A stretch of 64,000 nucleotides of DNA from Adlercreutzia hattorii. Its GTDB lineage: Bacteria > Actinomycetota > Coriobacteriia > Coriobacteriales > Eggerthellaceae. Positions 17,153-26,034 of this stretch are shown in pieces. Within the stretch, counting starts at the first letter, position 1. The number at the start of each line of letters is the position of its first letter. Below the pieces are notes generated by a model. It did not search any database, was not told the origin of the DNA, and saw only the letters and a program-made list of their open reading frames with translations. The stretch is from assembly GCF_011405655.1 (NCBI RefSeq), contig NZ_AP022829.1:2403001-2467000 (forward strand). Reading direction: 5' to 3'. The position numbers and the translations under genes were made by a program.

Positions 17153-18109
17153 CTAGTCGGCGACGATGACGGTGCCCGTCTCGCCGCGCAGGCCGGCGGC
17201 GGCGCACTCGAGCGACGTGATGAGCGCCTTGCCCTCCGGGTAGGCCTCGACGTACTCGATGCAGGCCTCGACCTTCGGGAGCATCGAGCCGGGGGCGAAC
17301 TGGCCCTGGGCGATGTACTCGCGGGCCTGGGACACGGTCATCTCGGAGATCTGCTCCTGCTCGGGCGTGTTGAAGTTGATGCACACCTTCTCCACGGCGG
17401 TCAGGATGATCAGCATGTCGGCGCCGAGCTCGGCGGCCATGAGGGCGCTGGAGCGGTCCTTGTCGATGACCGCGGGGGTGCCCACGTAGCCGTTCTCGGT
17501 CTCGAAGACCGGCACCCCGCCGCCGCCGGTGGACACGACCACGTAGCCGTCCTCCACCAGGTCGCGCACGGCGTCGAACTCCACGATGCGCTTGGGGATC
17601 GGGGAGGCGACCACCTGGCGCCAGCCGCGGCCGGCGTCCTCCTTCACGGTGATGCCCATGGCCTCGGCCTTGGCCTTGGCGGTCTCCTCGTCCATGAACG
17701 CGCCCACGGGCTTGGTGGGGTTCTGGAACGCCGGGTCGTCCTCGTCGACGACGGTCTGGGTCACGATGCAGGCGGTCGAGCGCATGATGTCGCGGGACTT
17801 CAGGTCGTTCAGGATGGCCTGGGACAGCTGGTAGCCGATGTAGCCCTGGGACATGGCGCCGGCCTCGGGGAAGGGCATGTCCGGGGTCTTGTCGTCGTTG
17901 GCCGCCGCGTAGGCGAAGGCGTTGTTGATCATGCCGACCTGCGGGCCGTTGCCGTGGGAGACGACGACGTTGGTGCCGTCCTGGATCATGTCCACGATGT
18001 GCTTGGCGGTGTTCTGCACGAGCTCGAGCTGCTCCTGCGGGGTGTTGCCGAGGGCGTTGCCGCCCAGGGCGATGACAGCGGTCTTGCCGTTGCCCTTTTC
18101 ATAAGCCAT
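17153..18109 (-). CDS. arcC: Carbamate kinase
   Basis: 318 residues from the ATG at 18109 (a GTG three codons upstream is also possible but sits within the AGGTG ribosome-binding site). Signatures of the amino-acid-kinase fold: VIALGGNALG, SHGNGPQVG, and the ATP-site STGGGGVPVF and DKDRSSALMA. The enzyme makes ATP from carbamoyl phosphate in the last step of the arginine deiminase pathway. It follows arcB by about 250 bp, with a hairpin in between, and is followed by a terminator. Together with arcA and arcB it completes the pathway. Confidence 0.95.
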   Translation of the reverse strand: MAYEKGNGKTAVIALGGNALGNTPQEQLELVQNTAKHIVDMIQDGTNVVVSHGNGPQVGMINNAFAYAAANDDKTPDMPFPEAGAMSQGYIGYQLSQAILNDLKSRDIMRSTACIVTQTVVDEDDPAFQNPTKPVGAFMDEETAKAKAEAMGITVKEDAGRGWRQVVASPIPKRIVEFDAVRDLVEDGYVVVSTGGGGVPVFETENGYVGTPAVIDKDRSSALMAAELGADMLIILTAVEKVCINFNTPEQEQISEMTVSQAREYIAQGQFAPGSMLPKVEACIEYVEAYPEGKALITSLECAAAGLRGETGTVIVAD

Positions 18110-18310
18110 AGATTTCACCTCAATCTTTCGGTGAACCAGCCAATCTCGCTTCTAGGTTGCATGTAAGAGAGACGAGACTGCGGTTCCAAACGGAACAAAA
18201 CATGCAACGGATGTGATTCTAGGTTTCAGGGCGATGACGACGCCGCGCAGAAGCATTCCGTTGTCAAATCGTAGGGGCGGAGCGCTTGTCCCCGCCCACT
18301 ACTTCCAGCA

Positions 18311-18334
18311 GGGGCGAGCGCTCTCACTCGCCCC
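18311..18334. repeat. GC-rich hairpin between arcB and arcC
   Basis: 8-bp perfect arms 18311-18318/18327-18334, next to another partial dyad at about 18282-18304 (GGGGCGG/CCCCGCCC). REP-like; may stabilise the upstream mRNA or lower arcC output. No T tail. Confidence 0.4.
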
Positions 18335-18356
18335 GATAAAGCATGTTCTGGGCAGA

Positions 18357-19355
18357 TTAGCCGCAGAGGGTGGCGTACATAACGGCCTTGATGGTGTGCA
18401 TGCGGTTCTCGGCCTCGTCGAAGACCTTGGAGGCCTTGGACTCGAACACCTCGTCCTCCACTTCCATCTCGGTGACGCCGAAGCGCTCGGCGATGTCGGC
18501 GCCGATGGTGGTGTTGGTGTCGTGGAAGGCCGGCAGGCAGTGCAGGAAGATGGCGCCCTCGTTGGCCATGGCCATGACTTCCTTGGTCACGCGGAACTTC
18601 TCGAGGTGCTTGATGCGCTCGGCCCACACCTCGTCGGGCTCGCCCATGGACACCCACACGTCGGTGTAGATGACGTCGGCGCCGGTGCAGGCGTCCTTCA
18701 CGTCGTCGGTGCACTTCACGGTGCAGCCGTTCTCGGCGGCGATGGCCTCGCAGGTCTTCACGAGCTCGGCGTCGGGCATGTTCTCCTTCGGGCCGCAGGC
18801 CACGAAGTTCATGCCGAGCTTGGAGCACACGACCATCAGCGAGCGGGCCACGTTGTTGGCGGCGTCGCCCATGAACACGAGGGTCTTGCCCTTGATGTCG
18901 TAGTTGAAGTTCTCCTGCACGGTGAGGATGTCGGCGAGCATCTGGGTGGGGTGCCACTCGGTGGTCAGACCGTTCCACACGGGCACGCCGGCGTTCTCGG
19001 CCAGGTCCTCGACGTCGGTCTGGGCGAAGCCGCGGAACTCGATGCCGTCGTAGAAGCGGCCGAGCACGCGGGCGGTGTCCTCGATGGACTCCTTCTTGCC
19101 CATCTGGGAGCTGCCCGGATCAAGGTAGGTCACGCCCATGCCGAGGTCCATGGCGCCGACCTCGAAGGCGCAGCGGGTGCGCGTGGAGGTCTTCTGGAAC
19201 AAGAGAACGATGTTCTTGCCCTCGAGGTAGCGGTGCGGGGTGCCGGTGCGCTTGAGATCCTTGAAGTTCTTGGAGAGCTTCAGCAGGTACTCGATCTCCT
19301 CGGTGGAGAAGTCGAGCAGGCGGAGGAACGGACGACCGCTGAGATTGATAGGCAT
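18357..19355 (-). CDS. arcB: Ornithine carbamoyltransferase (catabolic)
   Basis: 332 residues from the ATG at 19355 (AAGGA eight bases before); the ORF is open to 19385. The carbamoyl-phosphate site [13 protein letters not shown], the HPTQ motif (EWHPTQML) and the ornithine-site HCLPAFHD are present. It converts citrulline plus phosphate to ornithine and carbamoyl phosphate in this setting. It lies between arcA and arcC on one strand. The anabolic ArgF assignment is possible from sequence alone; the ADI context favours the catabolic role. Confidence 0.93.
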   Translation of the reverse strand: MPINLSGRPFLRLLDFSTEEIEYLLKLSKNFKDLKRTGTPHRYLEGKNIVLLFQKTSTRTRCAFEVGAMDLGMGVTYLDPGSSQMGKKESIEDTARVLGRFYDGIEFRGFAQTDVEDLAENAGVPVWNGLTTEWHPTQMLADILTVQENFNYDIKGKTLVFMGDAANNVARSLMVVCSKLGMNFVACGPKENMPDAELVKTCEAIAAENGCTVKCTDDVKDACTGADVIYTDVWVSMGEPDEVWAERIKHLEKFRVTKEVMAMANEGAIFLHCLPAFHDTNTTIGADIAERFGVTEMEVEDEVFESKASKVFDEAENRMHTIKAVMYATLCG

Positions 19356-19513
19356 GTTCTGTTTCCTTTCCCTTGAAAGAGACATTTGTATCGCGCGGGG
19401 CCCCCGAGAACCGGGGAACCCGCGCCTCTTTTACGGCCCAGCGCTGGCTGGCTAGACTGGGCCGGAAAAGACGGACGTAAGAGTGCTCCTTGACGGAGCG
19501 GGCGCCTTGCGGC

Positions 19514-20737
19514 TTACAGAGCCTCGCGCCAGGCCGGCATGGACATGCAGCGCGGGCCGCCACGGCCGCGGGAGAGCTCGGCCGAGGGCATCTCCAGGCA
19601 GTTGATGCCCTGCTTGTACAGCACGTCGTTGGTGACGTTGTTGCGCTGGTACACCACCACGGTGCCGGGGCGGACGCACAGGGTGTTGGAGCCGTCGTTC
19701 CACTGCTCGCGCTCGGCCGCGATGCGGTCGCCGCCGCCGCAGGGGATGAGCTTCACGGCCTGGCCGACGTACTCGGAGAGCACCTTCTCGAGATCCTCGT
19801 TGCGCTCGCGGATCTTGGTGCCGCCCTTGCCGTCCGGGGTGATCTCGAACACGGTGAGCGGACCCATGATGCCGGGATGGATGGTGAACTTGTCGTAGTC
19901 GATCTGGGTGAACACCGTGTCCAGGTGCATGAAGGCGCGGGAGGACGGAATGTTGAAGGCCAGAATCGTGTCGATGGTCGAGGTCTCATCGTTGAACACG
20001 TTGTGGGCGATGGCGTCGATGGCGTCGGGCTCGGTGCGCTGGGAGATGCCGATGGCCAGCACGTGCTCGTTGATGTTCAGGATGTCGCCGCCCTCGATGT
20101 GGAAGGTGTCGTTGCGATCGTAGTAGGTCGGCGTGCCGGCGAAGTCCGGATGATACTTGAAGATGTAGTCGCCGTAGATGGTCTCGCGGTTGCGCGTCAC
20201 CGAGTACATGCGGTTGATGGACACGCCGTTGCCGATCATCGCGAACGGGTCGCGGGTGAAGTACAGGTTCGGCATCGGGGCGCAGACCAGCTTGCAGCGG
20301 TCGGACACCATGTCCACCAGCAGGTGGGTGTCCTTCTGGGGCAGCTCCTGCAGGTTGATGCCGGCCATGGTCTTCATGACCATGTCCTTGGTGCCCGCGT
20401 AGTTGGAGTTGATGTAGTCGGTGATGATGTCGTGGTACATGTCGGTGCGGATGCCGGCCTCGTAGATCCATTGATCGAGGAACTGCTGGCGCAGCTCGGG
20501 CTTGGCGTCCAGAACCTCGGCCATGAGGTCCTCCAGGTACACGACCTCGACACCCTCGCCGCGAAGAATGTTCGCGAAGGCGTCGTGCTCCTCCTGGGCC
20601 ACCGGGAGGAACGGGATGTCGTCGAACAAGAGCTCCTCAAGCGTACTGGGGGTGAGGTTCAGCAGCTCGTCGCCGGGGCGGTGAAGGATGACCTTCTTGA
20701 GGTTGCCGATTTCGCTCTTGACGTTTACTCCTTGCAT
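19514..20737 (-). CDS. arcA: Arginine deiminase
   Basis: 407 residues from the ATG at 20737, where GGAGA precedes and the N-terminus fits the family (VKSEIGNLKKVILHRPG); the in-frame ATG at 20776 has no such support. Other landmarks: FTRDPFAMI, HLDTVFTQID and the catalytic-Cys end RGRGGPRCMSMP. It hydrolyses arginine to citrulline and ammonia. First gene of the arc set, with a long leader and a promoter at 21084-21112. About 160 bp separate it from arcB; a hairpin lies there (19393-19425). No arginine/ornithine antiporter (arcD) is seen in this window. Confidence 0.95.
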   Translation of the reverse strand: MQGVNVKSEIGNLKKVILHRPGDELLNLTPSTLEELLFDDIPFLPVAQEEHDAFANILRGEGVEVVYLEDLMAEVLDAKPELRQQFLDQWIYEAGIRTDMYHDIITDYINSNYAGTKDMVMKTMAGINLQELPQKDTHLLVDMVSDRCKLVCAPMPNLYFTRDPFAMIGNGVSINRMYSVTRNRETIYGDYIFKYHPDFAGTPTYYDRNDTFHIEGGDILNINEHVLAIGISQRTEPDAIDAIAHNVFNDETSTIDTILAFNIPSSRAFMHLDTVFTQIDYDKFTIHPGIMGPLTVFEITPDGKGGTKIRERNEDLEKVLSEYVGQAVKLIPCGGGDRIAAEREQWNDGSNTLCVRPGTVVVYQRNNVTNDVLYKQGINCLEMPSAELSRGRGGPRCMSMPAWREAL

Positions 20738-21078
20738 GTGACTCTCCAATCCGGCGGTTTTGAGATCCGCCATCATAGTTGAGAAGCTGCGGGCGCGTTT
20801 CAGCCCTCAGCCCATCGCGGTCGGCGCGATGGATGCACCCAATGTCTCAGAATCCGAGCCAGGGGGAAGAGGTAAAGCGGTATTAGATGAGGGTTTAACT
20901 TGTCATTACCAACCCTCTGCCAACCTTACACCCTTAGTAAACGCCCCTTGCTACGCCTCCTTCGCCCCAGGTCAAGCGTGCGACCCGAAGCTTCTGCATC
21001 GGATATCTTCCTCGCGCATCGACGGTGTTTCGTTTTCGGCGCCTTAACAGTTACAGCCGAGGTCACAATTCGTCGATG
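20738..21078 (-). other. Long untranslated leader of arcA
   Basis: If transcription starts at the promoter 21084-21112, the mRNA has about 340 bases before the ATG. It contains GC-rich hairpin candidates, no convincing coding frame, and no riboswitch I can name. Could hold a regulatory RNA element. Confidence 0.35.
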
Positions 21079-21083
21079 GCCCT

Positions 21084-21114
21084 AAAGTACCATCATTTTT
21101 GTTCACATGCAATA
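21084..21114 (-). promoter_or_regulatory. Promoter of arcA with overlapping dyad
   Basis: Minus-strand TTGCAT (21112-21107), 17 bp, TACTTT (21089-21084). The sequence TTGTTCACATGCAATA (21099-21114) covers the -35 box and matches the amidinotransferase 2 promoter closely. Confidence 0.5.
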
Positions 21115-21368
21115 AAAAAGTTCCAATCGTTTAGGGATTCAATCAAATTTCATGAATGCATAAGATAACGCTGCCTTCCTCTTGAGTTCACTCAAGCTTA
21201 GAAGACGATCTCTTTTAATTATTTCACCAGTTAAATTGAGTGTTTCCAAATTGGTTCACCTCTTATGTACTCTTATTGACATTATGATTCAACTTGTCAA
21301 CTAGCAGAGCATGCATCATCTCAAAGCTCTTGCTTTCATCTTTTTCCAGTCCACAACTACAAATTTCG

Positions 21369-21384
21369 TAGTGCAGATGAACAA
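21369..21384 (+). promoter_or_regulatory. Dyad-like site before the amidohydrolase
   Basis: Minus-strand TTGTTCATCTGCACTA, 12 of 16 to the shared consensus, 95 bp before the ATG at 21479. The 21115-21478 stretch otherwise holds only AT-rich promoter DNA. Confidence 0.3.
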
Positions 21385-21478
21385 TTTTATTTCATGGCGT
21401 ATACTGCACCTGAAAACAAGGCTGCCCTTCACGGGTCGGCCGGCCGCTCCGTCGCTCGCCTTCGGAAGGAGACGCACC

Positions 21479-23107
21479 ATGGCAACTTCCTGCCCTGCCG
21501 ATCGAATCCTCGTTACCACCGCCTTGTTCACGGGCGCCGACGATGAGCCCGCGCCCGGAGCCGTGGCCCTCGGAGACGACCGCATTCTATGGGCCGGCCC
21601 CCTTGAGGCAATGCCCGAAGCTCTGCGCGGCGACGCTACTGAAGTCATCGATTACGGCGACGCCCTTATCATGCCGGGCTTTCACGACGCCCACCTTCAT
21701 TACTTCCATTCCGCGCTGTACCTCTCCCCTCTGGCCGAGCGCTTCGTGGGCGAAAACGAGGCCGATGCCGTGGCACGGCTGGCGCCCCTGGCTGCCCGGC
21801 GTCCTGCCGACTCATGGCTGCTTACCCAAGGCTGGCGCGACTACTTGTGGAATCCCGCCGGTATGCCGAGCCGCGCGTCACTGGATGCGGCCTACCCCAC
21901 ACGTCCCGTGGCCATGTACTCCGGGGACGCCCACACGCTGTGGCTGAACAGCTGCGCCCTGGAACGTTTGGGCATCACGGAGGACAGCGAGTCGCCCGCC
22001 GGCGGCAGCTACGACAAAGATGCCGACGGGCACCTTACGGGCATCGTGCGCGAGGCAGCGGCCATGGAGCTCATGCCGCGCATCGTAGCGGAGTTCTCGC
22101 GCGAGGAGCTTTTGTGCGCCTACCGCTCCTTCGAGCGGTATCTGAACGAGCACGGCATCACGGGCGTGTGCGACGTGTCGCTCATGGCCATGCCCGGCCT
22201 CGATTTCGTGCGCGACGACCTGTTCGGCGCCCTAGAGGAGGCCGGCGAGCTCACCGTGCGCGTGTCCATGTTCCCCACGCTTCTGGAAGACCGCAGCCGT
22301 CTGGCCGACCTGCAAGCCGCCCACACGGGCCCCCTCCTTTCGGCTCGGGGCTTCAAGCAGTTCTTCGATGGCGTTTCCAGCCAGCACACCGCCTGGGTTC
22401 ACGACCCCTACACCAACGCTCGCTTCGAGGGCGACTGCGGGCGCCCCACCGTGGGCGCCGAAGTGATGGAGGCGCTCGTGGCCCCGGCCGCGGACGAGGG
22501 ATCGCCCGTGCGCATCCACGCCATCGGCGATGAGGCCATCCACCGCTGCCTCGACATCTTCGAAGCGCACCCCGTCGCCGCCCCCGCCCATCACACCATC
22601 GAGCATTTGGAGAACTTCCAACCCGACGACATCGCGCGACTTGCGCGGGCAGACGTCATCGCCAGCGTGCAGCCCCGCCACATCACCCTGGATCCCGGTG
22701 GCCCGGAGCGCGATTTGGGGCCCGAGCGCGTCCCTTATATGTGGCCCTTCCGCACGCTTTTGGATTCCGGCGCCACCCTGGCCTTCGGCACCGACTCCCC
22801 CGTTACCGATATCGATCCCATCGACGCTGTCTACACCGCCGTCACCCGCCGCGATGCCGATACCCACGAGCCGCTTGGGGGCTGGCTGCCCGAGGAGCGC
22901 ATCACTCTGGCCGAGGCCCTGCGCGCCTACACCGCCGGCAGCGCCGCCGCCGCCCAGCGCGAGGGCGAGCTAGGGCAGCTGGCCCCGGGCATGTTCGCCG
23001 ATATCGTCGTGCTGGACCCGAACCCCTTCGAGCTGGCCCCCGAGGACATCCAGCAAGCAAAGGTGCAAGCCACCTACGTCGCCGGCAAGAAGGCGTACGA
23101 GCGATAG
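21479..23107 (+). CDS. Amidohydrolase family 3 (YtcJ-like)
   Basis: 542 residues from the ATG at 21479 with GGAAGGAG before it; an in-frame extension to 21311 is not supported. The metal site HDAHLHY near residue 75, a histidine pair AHHTIEHLENF, SVQPRHITLDPG and the late FGTDSPVTD are those of amidohydrolase-3 metal enzymes that hydrolyse C-N bonds in amides, ureas, guanidines or formamides. Monocistronic and divergent from the arc genes, with a matching dyad upstream, so it may belong to the same regulon. Exact substrate cannot be deduced. Confidence 0.85.
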   Translation: MATSCPADRILVTTALFTGADDEPAPGAVALGDDRILWAGPLEAMPEALRGDATEVIDYGDALIMPGFHDAHLHYFHSALYLSPLAERFVGENEADAVARLAPLAARRPADSWLLTQGWRDYLWNPAGMPSRASLDAAYPTRPVAMYSGDAHTLWLNSCALERLGITEDSESPAGGSYDKDADGHLTGIVREAAAMELMPRIVAEFSREELLCAYRSFERYLNEHGITGVCDVSLMAMPGLDFVRDDLFGALEEAGELTVRVSMFPTLLEDRSRLADLQAAHTGPLLSARGFKQFFDGVSSQHTAWVHDPYTNARFEGDCGRPTVGAEVMEALVAPAADEGSPVRIHAIGDEAIHRCLDIFEAHPVAAPAHHTIEHLENFQPDDIARLARADVIASVQPRHITLDPGGPERDLGPERVPYMWPFRTLLDSGATLAFGTDSPVTDIDPIDAVYTAVTRRDADTHEPLGGWLPEERITLAEALRAYTAGSAAAAQREGELGQLAPGMFADIVVLDPNPFELAPEDIQQAKVQATYVAGKKAYER

Positions 23108-23205
23108 AAGGCGTGCTGTCCGAATCGTCACATCCGTCAGAAAACAAACCGTGCAGTTGCGCCGTATTCGATTTCTGCGCGGCCCATATTTCTCATAAAG
23201 CACCT

Positions 23206-23244
23206 TTTAGGCTAAAATACGCTCAATCTGTATTTTAGCCTAAA
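23206..23244 (+). promoter_or_regulatory. Perfect 14-bp dyad before the DUF4143 gene
   Basis: Arms 23206-23219 and 23231-23244 (TTTAGGCTAAAATA and complement) with an 11-base spacer end 11 bases before the ATG. Could be an autoregulatory operator overlapping the promoter and the ribosome-binding site, or an mRNA hairpin masking AGGAGG. Confidence 0.6.
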
Positions 23245-23255
23245 CAGGAGGACTC

Positions 23256-24429
23256 ATGCGCTATATCGATCGCTCCATGGAGCCACTCATCGGCAGCATA
23301 GCCGACGAGTTCTCGGTCATCCTCGTCACCGGTCCTCGCCAAGTGGGCAAATCGACGATGCTCGAGCACGTGCTTGAAAAGCGCCACGAACCTATCGAGG
23401 TTGTCACCCTGGACAACCTCACCGACCGCCAGCTGGCAGCCACCGATCCTGCAATGTTCTTCCAAGTTCATCGGCCACCCGTAATGGTGGACGAAGTACA
23501 GTATGCGCCGGAGCTTTTCAGCGAAATCAAGATGATGGTCGATCGCGGGGCGCCTCCCGGCTCTTTCTGGCTCACGGGCTCGCAGCAGTTCAAGCTTATG
23601 GAACTGGCCGGCGAATCGCTTGCGGGCCGCGCGGCCGTTCTCCCTCTCTCGTCGCTGACTCAGGTTGAATTCCTGGGCCTCGTCCCCGGTGCCTTCTCTT
23701 TCGACATTGATTTCTGGAAGCAGCGCGAAGCTGAAACTCGCCCGCGCTCGGTGACGGAGCTGTTCTCCGCCATGGTCACCGGCTCGATGCCAGGTGTCCT
23801 TTCGGGGAAGCACTCGAACCTCCCGGTATTCTACGAGAGCTATATCCGCACCTATATCGAGCGCGACGTACGGCGGCTGCTCGGCAATGTGGACGCGCTG
23901 CAATACGCCGACTTCATGCGCGCCGTCGCCGCCCGCTGTGCGCAGATGCTCAACGTGGCGGCCATAGCCGAGGATGTGGGCATACGCCAGGAAAAGGCGA
24001 AGACGTGGCTTTCGGTGCTAGAGCGGTCGGGTATCATCTTCTACCTGCATCCCTACTCTAACAACCAGCTCAAACGCACCGTGAAAGCCCCGAAGCTCTA
24101 CTGCCATGACTGCGGACTCATGGCGCACCTGACCCGTTGGACGAGCCCCGAGACCATGGAAGCCGGCGCCATGGCAGGCGCCTTCATGGAGAACTTCGTC
24201 GTGTCGGAAATATACAAGAGCTACCTGAATACGGGCGTTGAGCCGCCGCTGTACTACTACCGCGACCGCAATGCCAAGGAGATAGACGTCGTTATTGAAT
24301 GCGACGGCGAGCTGCACCCCATCGAGATTAAGAAGACCGCCTCGCCCAACCTTTCCATGACGCGCTCCTTCAGCGTGCTCGACAAAAGCGCGATTCCTCG
24401 CGGCCGCGGCGCCATCATATGCGGATCGC
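23256..24429 (+). pseudogene. DUF4143 AAA ATPase, C-terminus lost to an IS element
   Basis: About 391 codons remain. Walker A is GPRQVGKSTML, Walker B MVDEVQY, then the DUF4143 DNA-binding/nuclease-like region ending in IEIKKTASPN. AGGAGG precedes the ATG. The IS256-family element begins at 24430, so the last about 20 residues, usually after GAIIC, are missing. The same frame runs on through the element to 25859, giving foreign residues. Such ATPases are common accessory genes of unknown role, sometimes linked to autoregulated toxin-like loci. The upstream dyad is intact. Confidence 0.8.
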
Positions 24430-25930
24430 GTCCCGAACGTTGGTGTAGCGGACGTTTCGCGTGCCGAATAGTCGCGGCACGAGAAACGGCCATCGCTAGA
24501 ATCGTTTGTTGCGAAGTAAACCGATTCGAGAAAGGCGATGACCGCAATGGACACTTTAGCAGCAATCGGCGCCGACGCGCCCGAGATTCCCAGATTCGAC
24601 GACGGCATGGTCAACATCAACGAGCTCGTCAGGACCCTCGCCGAGGCGATCGTCAACGAGATCATGGACGCGCAGGCCGAGGACGCCTGCGCCGAGGGCA
24701 ACCAGCGCAACGGCTACCGGGAGCGCCGGCTCCTCACCAGCGTCGGGCGCATCACGCTGCGCATCCCGAAGCTCAGGCGGGGGACCTACTTCCCCGAGGA
24801 CCTCATCGAGCGCTACAGCCGAGTCGACCGCGCCGTGGTGGCCGCGGTGGCCGAGATGGTCACCAGCGGGGTGTCCACCCGCAAGGTGGAGAAGGTGGCC
24901 CGCGCGCTGGGGGTCGACCGCATGAGCGCCAGCCAGGTGTCCCGCATCTGCGAGTCCCTGGACGCCGCCGTGGCCGACCTGCGGGGGCGACCCCTCGGCG
25001 GCGCGCGCTTCCCCTATCTCTGGATAGACGCCACCTACCTCAAGTGCCGCGACGGCGGCCACGTCTCCAGCTGCGCCGTGGTCACCGCCATCGGGGCCGC
25101 CGACACCGGCCACCGGGTCCTCCTGGGCGTGGACTCCGCCGACACCGAGGACTACGCCTCGTGGCGGGCCTTCCTGCTCTCGCTGCGCGAGCGGGGCGTC
25201 GCCGGCGTGCGCTGCGTCACCTCGGACGCCCACGCGGGCCTGAGGCGCGCCATCGAGGAGGTGTTCCCCGGCGCGGCCTGGCAGCGCTGCGTCGTGCACC
25301 TGGAGCGCAACGTGTGCGCGCTGGCCCGCAACAGGCGCGAGCGGGCGCTCCTGGGCTCGGTGATGCGGGCGGTGTTCGCGGAGTCGGACCCCGCGCTCGT
25401 GCGCGAGCTCTACCACCTGGCGGTCGACGAGATCGGCGCGGTCAGCGCCGCGGCCGGCGCGCTTTTGGAGGAGGCCGAGGCCGACGCGCTGGCCTACCTG
25501 GACTTCCCGCCGGCGCACCACCGCAGGCTGCGCACCAACAACGTCCAGGAGAGGATGAACCGGGAGATCAAGCGCCGCGCCAACGTCGTCCAGGTGTTCC
25601 CATCCAGGAAGTCGCTGATCCGGCTCCTGGGCGCGGTGCTGTCCGAGATGGACGAGGACTGGGCGGCGCGGCGCTGGTTCACCGAGGAGTCGATATCGGA
25701 GGTCTTCGAGGACAGGCGCCGCTGGAGGCCCGGACGGCCGCCGGCGTACGAGGGCACCGCGGCGGAGCACGCCGCGCGCATCATCGCCGTGGTGATGGCC
25801 GACGGGGGCGCCGTCAGGAAGGCGGCGTGATCCAATGGTGTAGAATAGCAGCGTTCTAGGGATGGTTCGATCTCCTCGGACGGCCTCCGGCCGCCCTCGC
25901 AGATCGAATCGCTACACCAACAATCGGGAC
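24430..25930 (+). mobile_element. IS256-family insertion sequence
   Basis: Ends are imperfect inverted repeats: 24430-24450 and 25910-25930 agree at 19 of 21 bases, including the perfect core TTGGTGTAGCG. One transposase gene fills it. The flanking bases show no obvious 8-9 bp duplication, so one flank was probably lost by deletion or recombination after insertion. High GC, like the host. Confidence 0.85.
24538..25830 (+). CDS. IS256-family (MULE-type) transposase
   Basis: 430 residues. DDE residues are likely in LWIDATYLKC, VTSDAHAGL and NNVQERMNREIKRRANVV, in typical Mutator-like order, with GNQRNGYRERRLLTSVG near the start. Two ATGs, at 24538 and 24547, are possible; AAAGG lies 2 and 11 bases before them. 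The frame is intact, so the element may be active. It ends about 100 bp before the right terminal repeat. Confidence 0.95.
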   Translation: MTAMDTLAAIGADAPEIPRFDDGMVNINELVRTLAEAIVNEIMDAQAEDACAEGNQRNGYRERRLLTSVGRITLRIPKLRRGTYFPEDLIERYSRVDRAVVAAVAEMVTSGVSTRKVEKVARALGVDRMSASQVSRICESLDAAVADLRGRPLGGARFPYLWIDATYLKCRDGGHVSSCAVVTAIGAADTGHRVLLGVDSADTEDYASWRAFLLSLRERGVAGVRCVTSDAHAGLRRAIEEVFPGAAWQRCVVHLERNVCALARNRRERALLGSVMRAVFAESDPALVRELYHLAVDEIGAVSAAAGALLEEAEADALAYLDFPPAHHRRLRTNNVQERMNREIKRRANVVQVFPSRKSLIRLLGAVLSEMDEDWAARRWFTEESISEVFEDRRRWRPGRPPAYEGTAAEHAARIIAVVMADGGAVRKAA

Positions 25931-26034
25931 ACTACCGCGGGAGGCCCCTTTCCGCGTGTACCGAAAGTGGGTCTATGTCAATGGTGGTTTAACAGCGGGA
26001 CAAACTTTTATTATTTAGAAGAAAGGATATAAAA

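Noticed and set aside
23256-25859. An 867-codon open frame running from the DUF4143 gene through the IS element
   Set aside because: The terminal repeat at 24430 and the intact transposase in another frame show that the second half is read-through of high-GC DNA, not a fusion protein.
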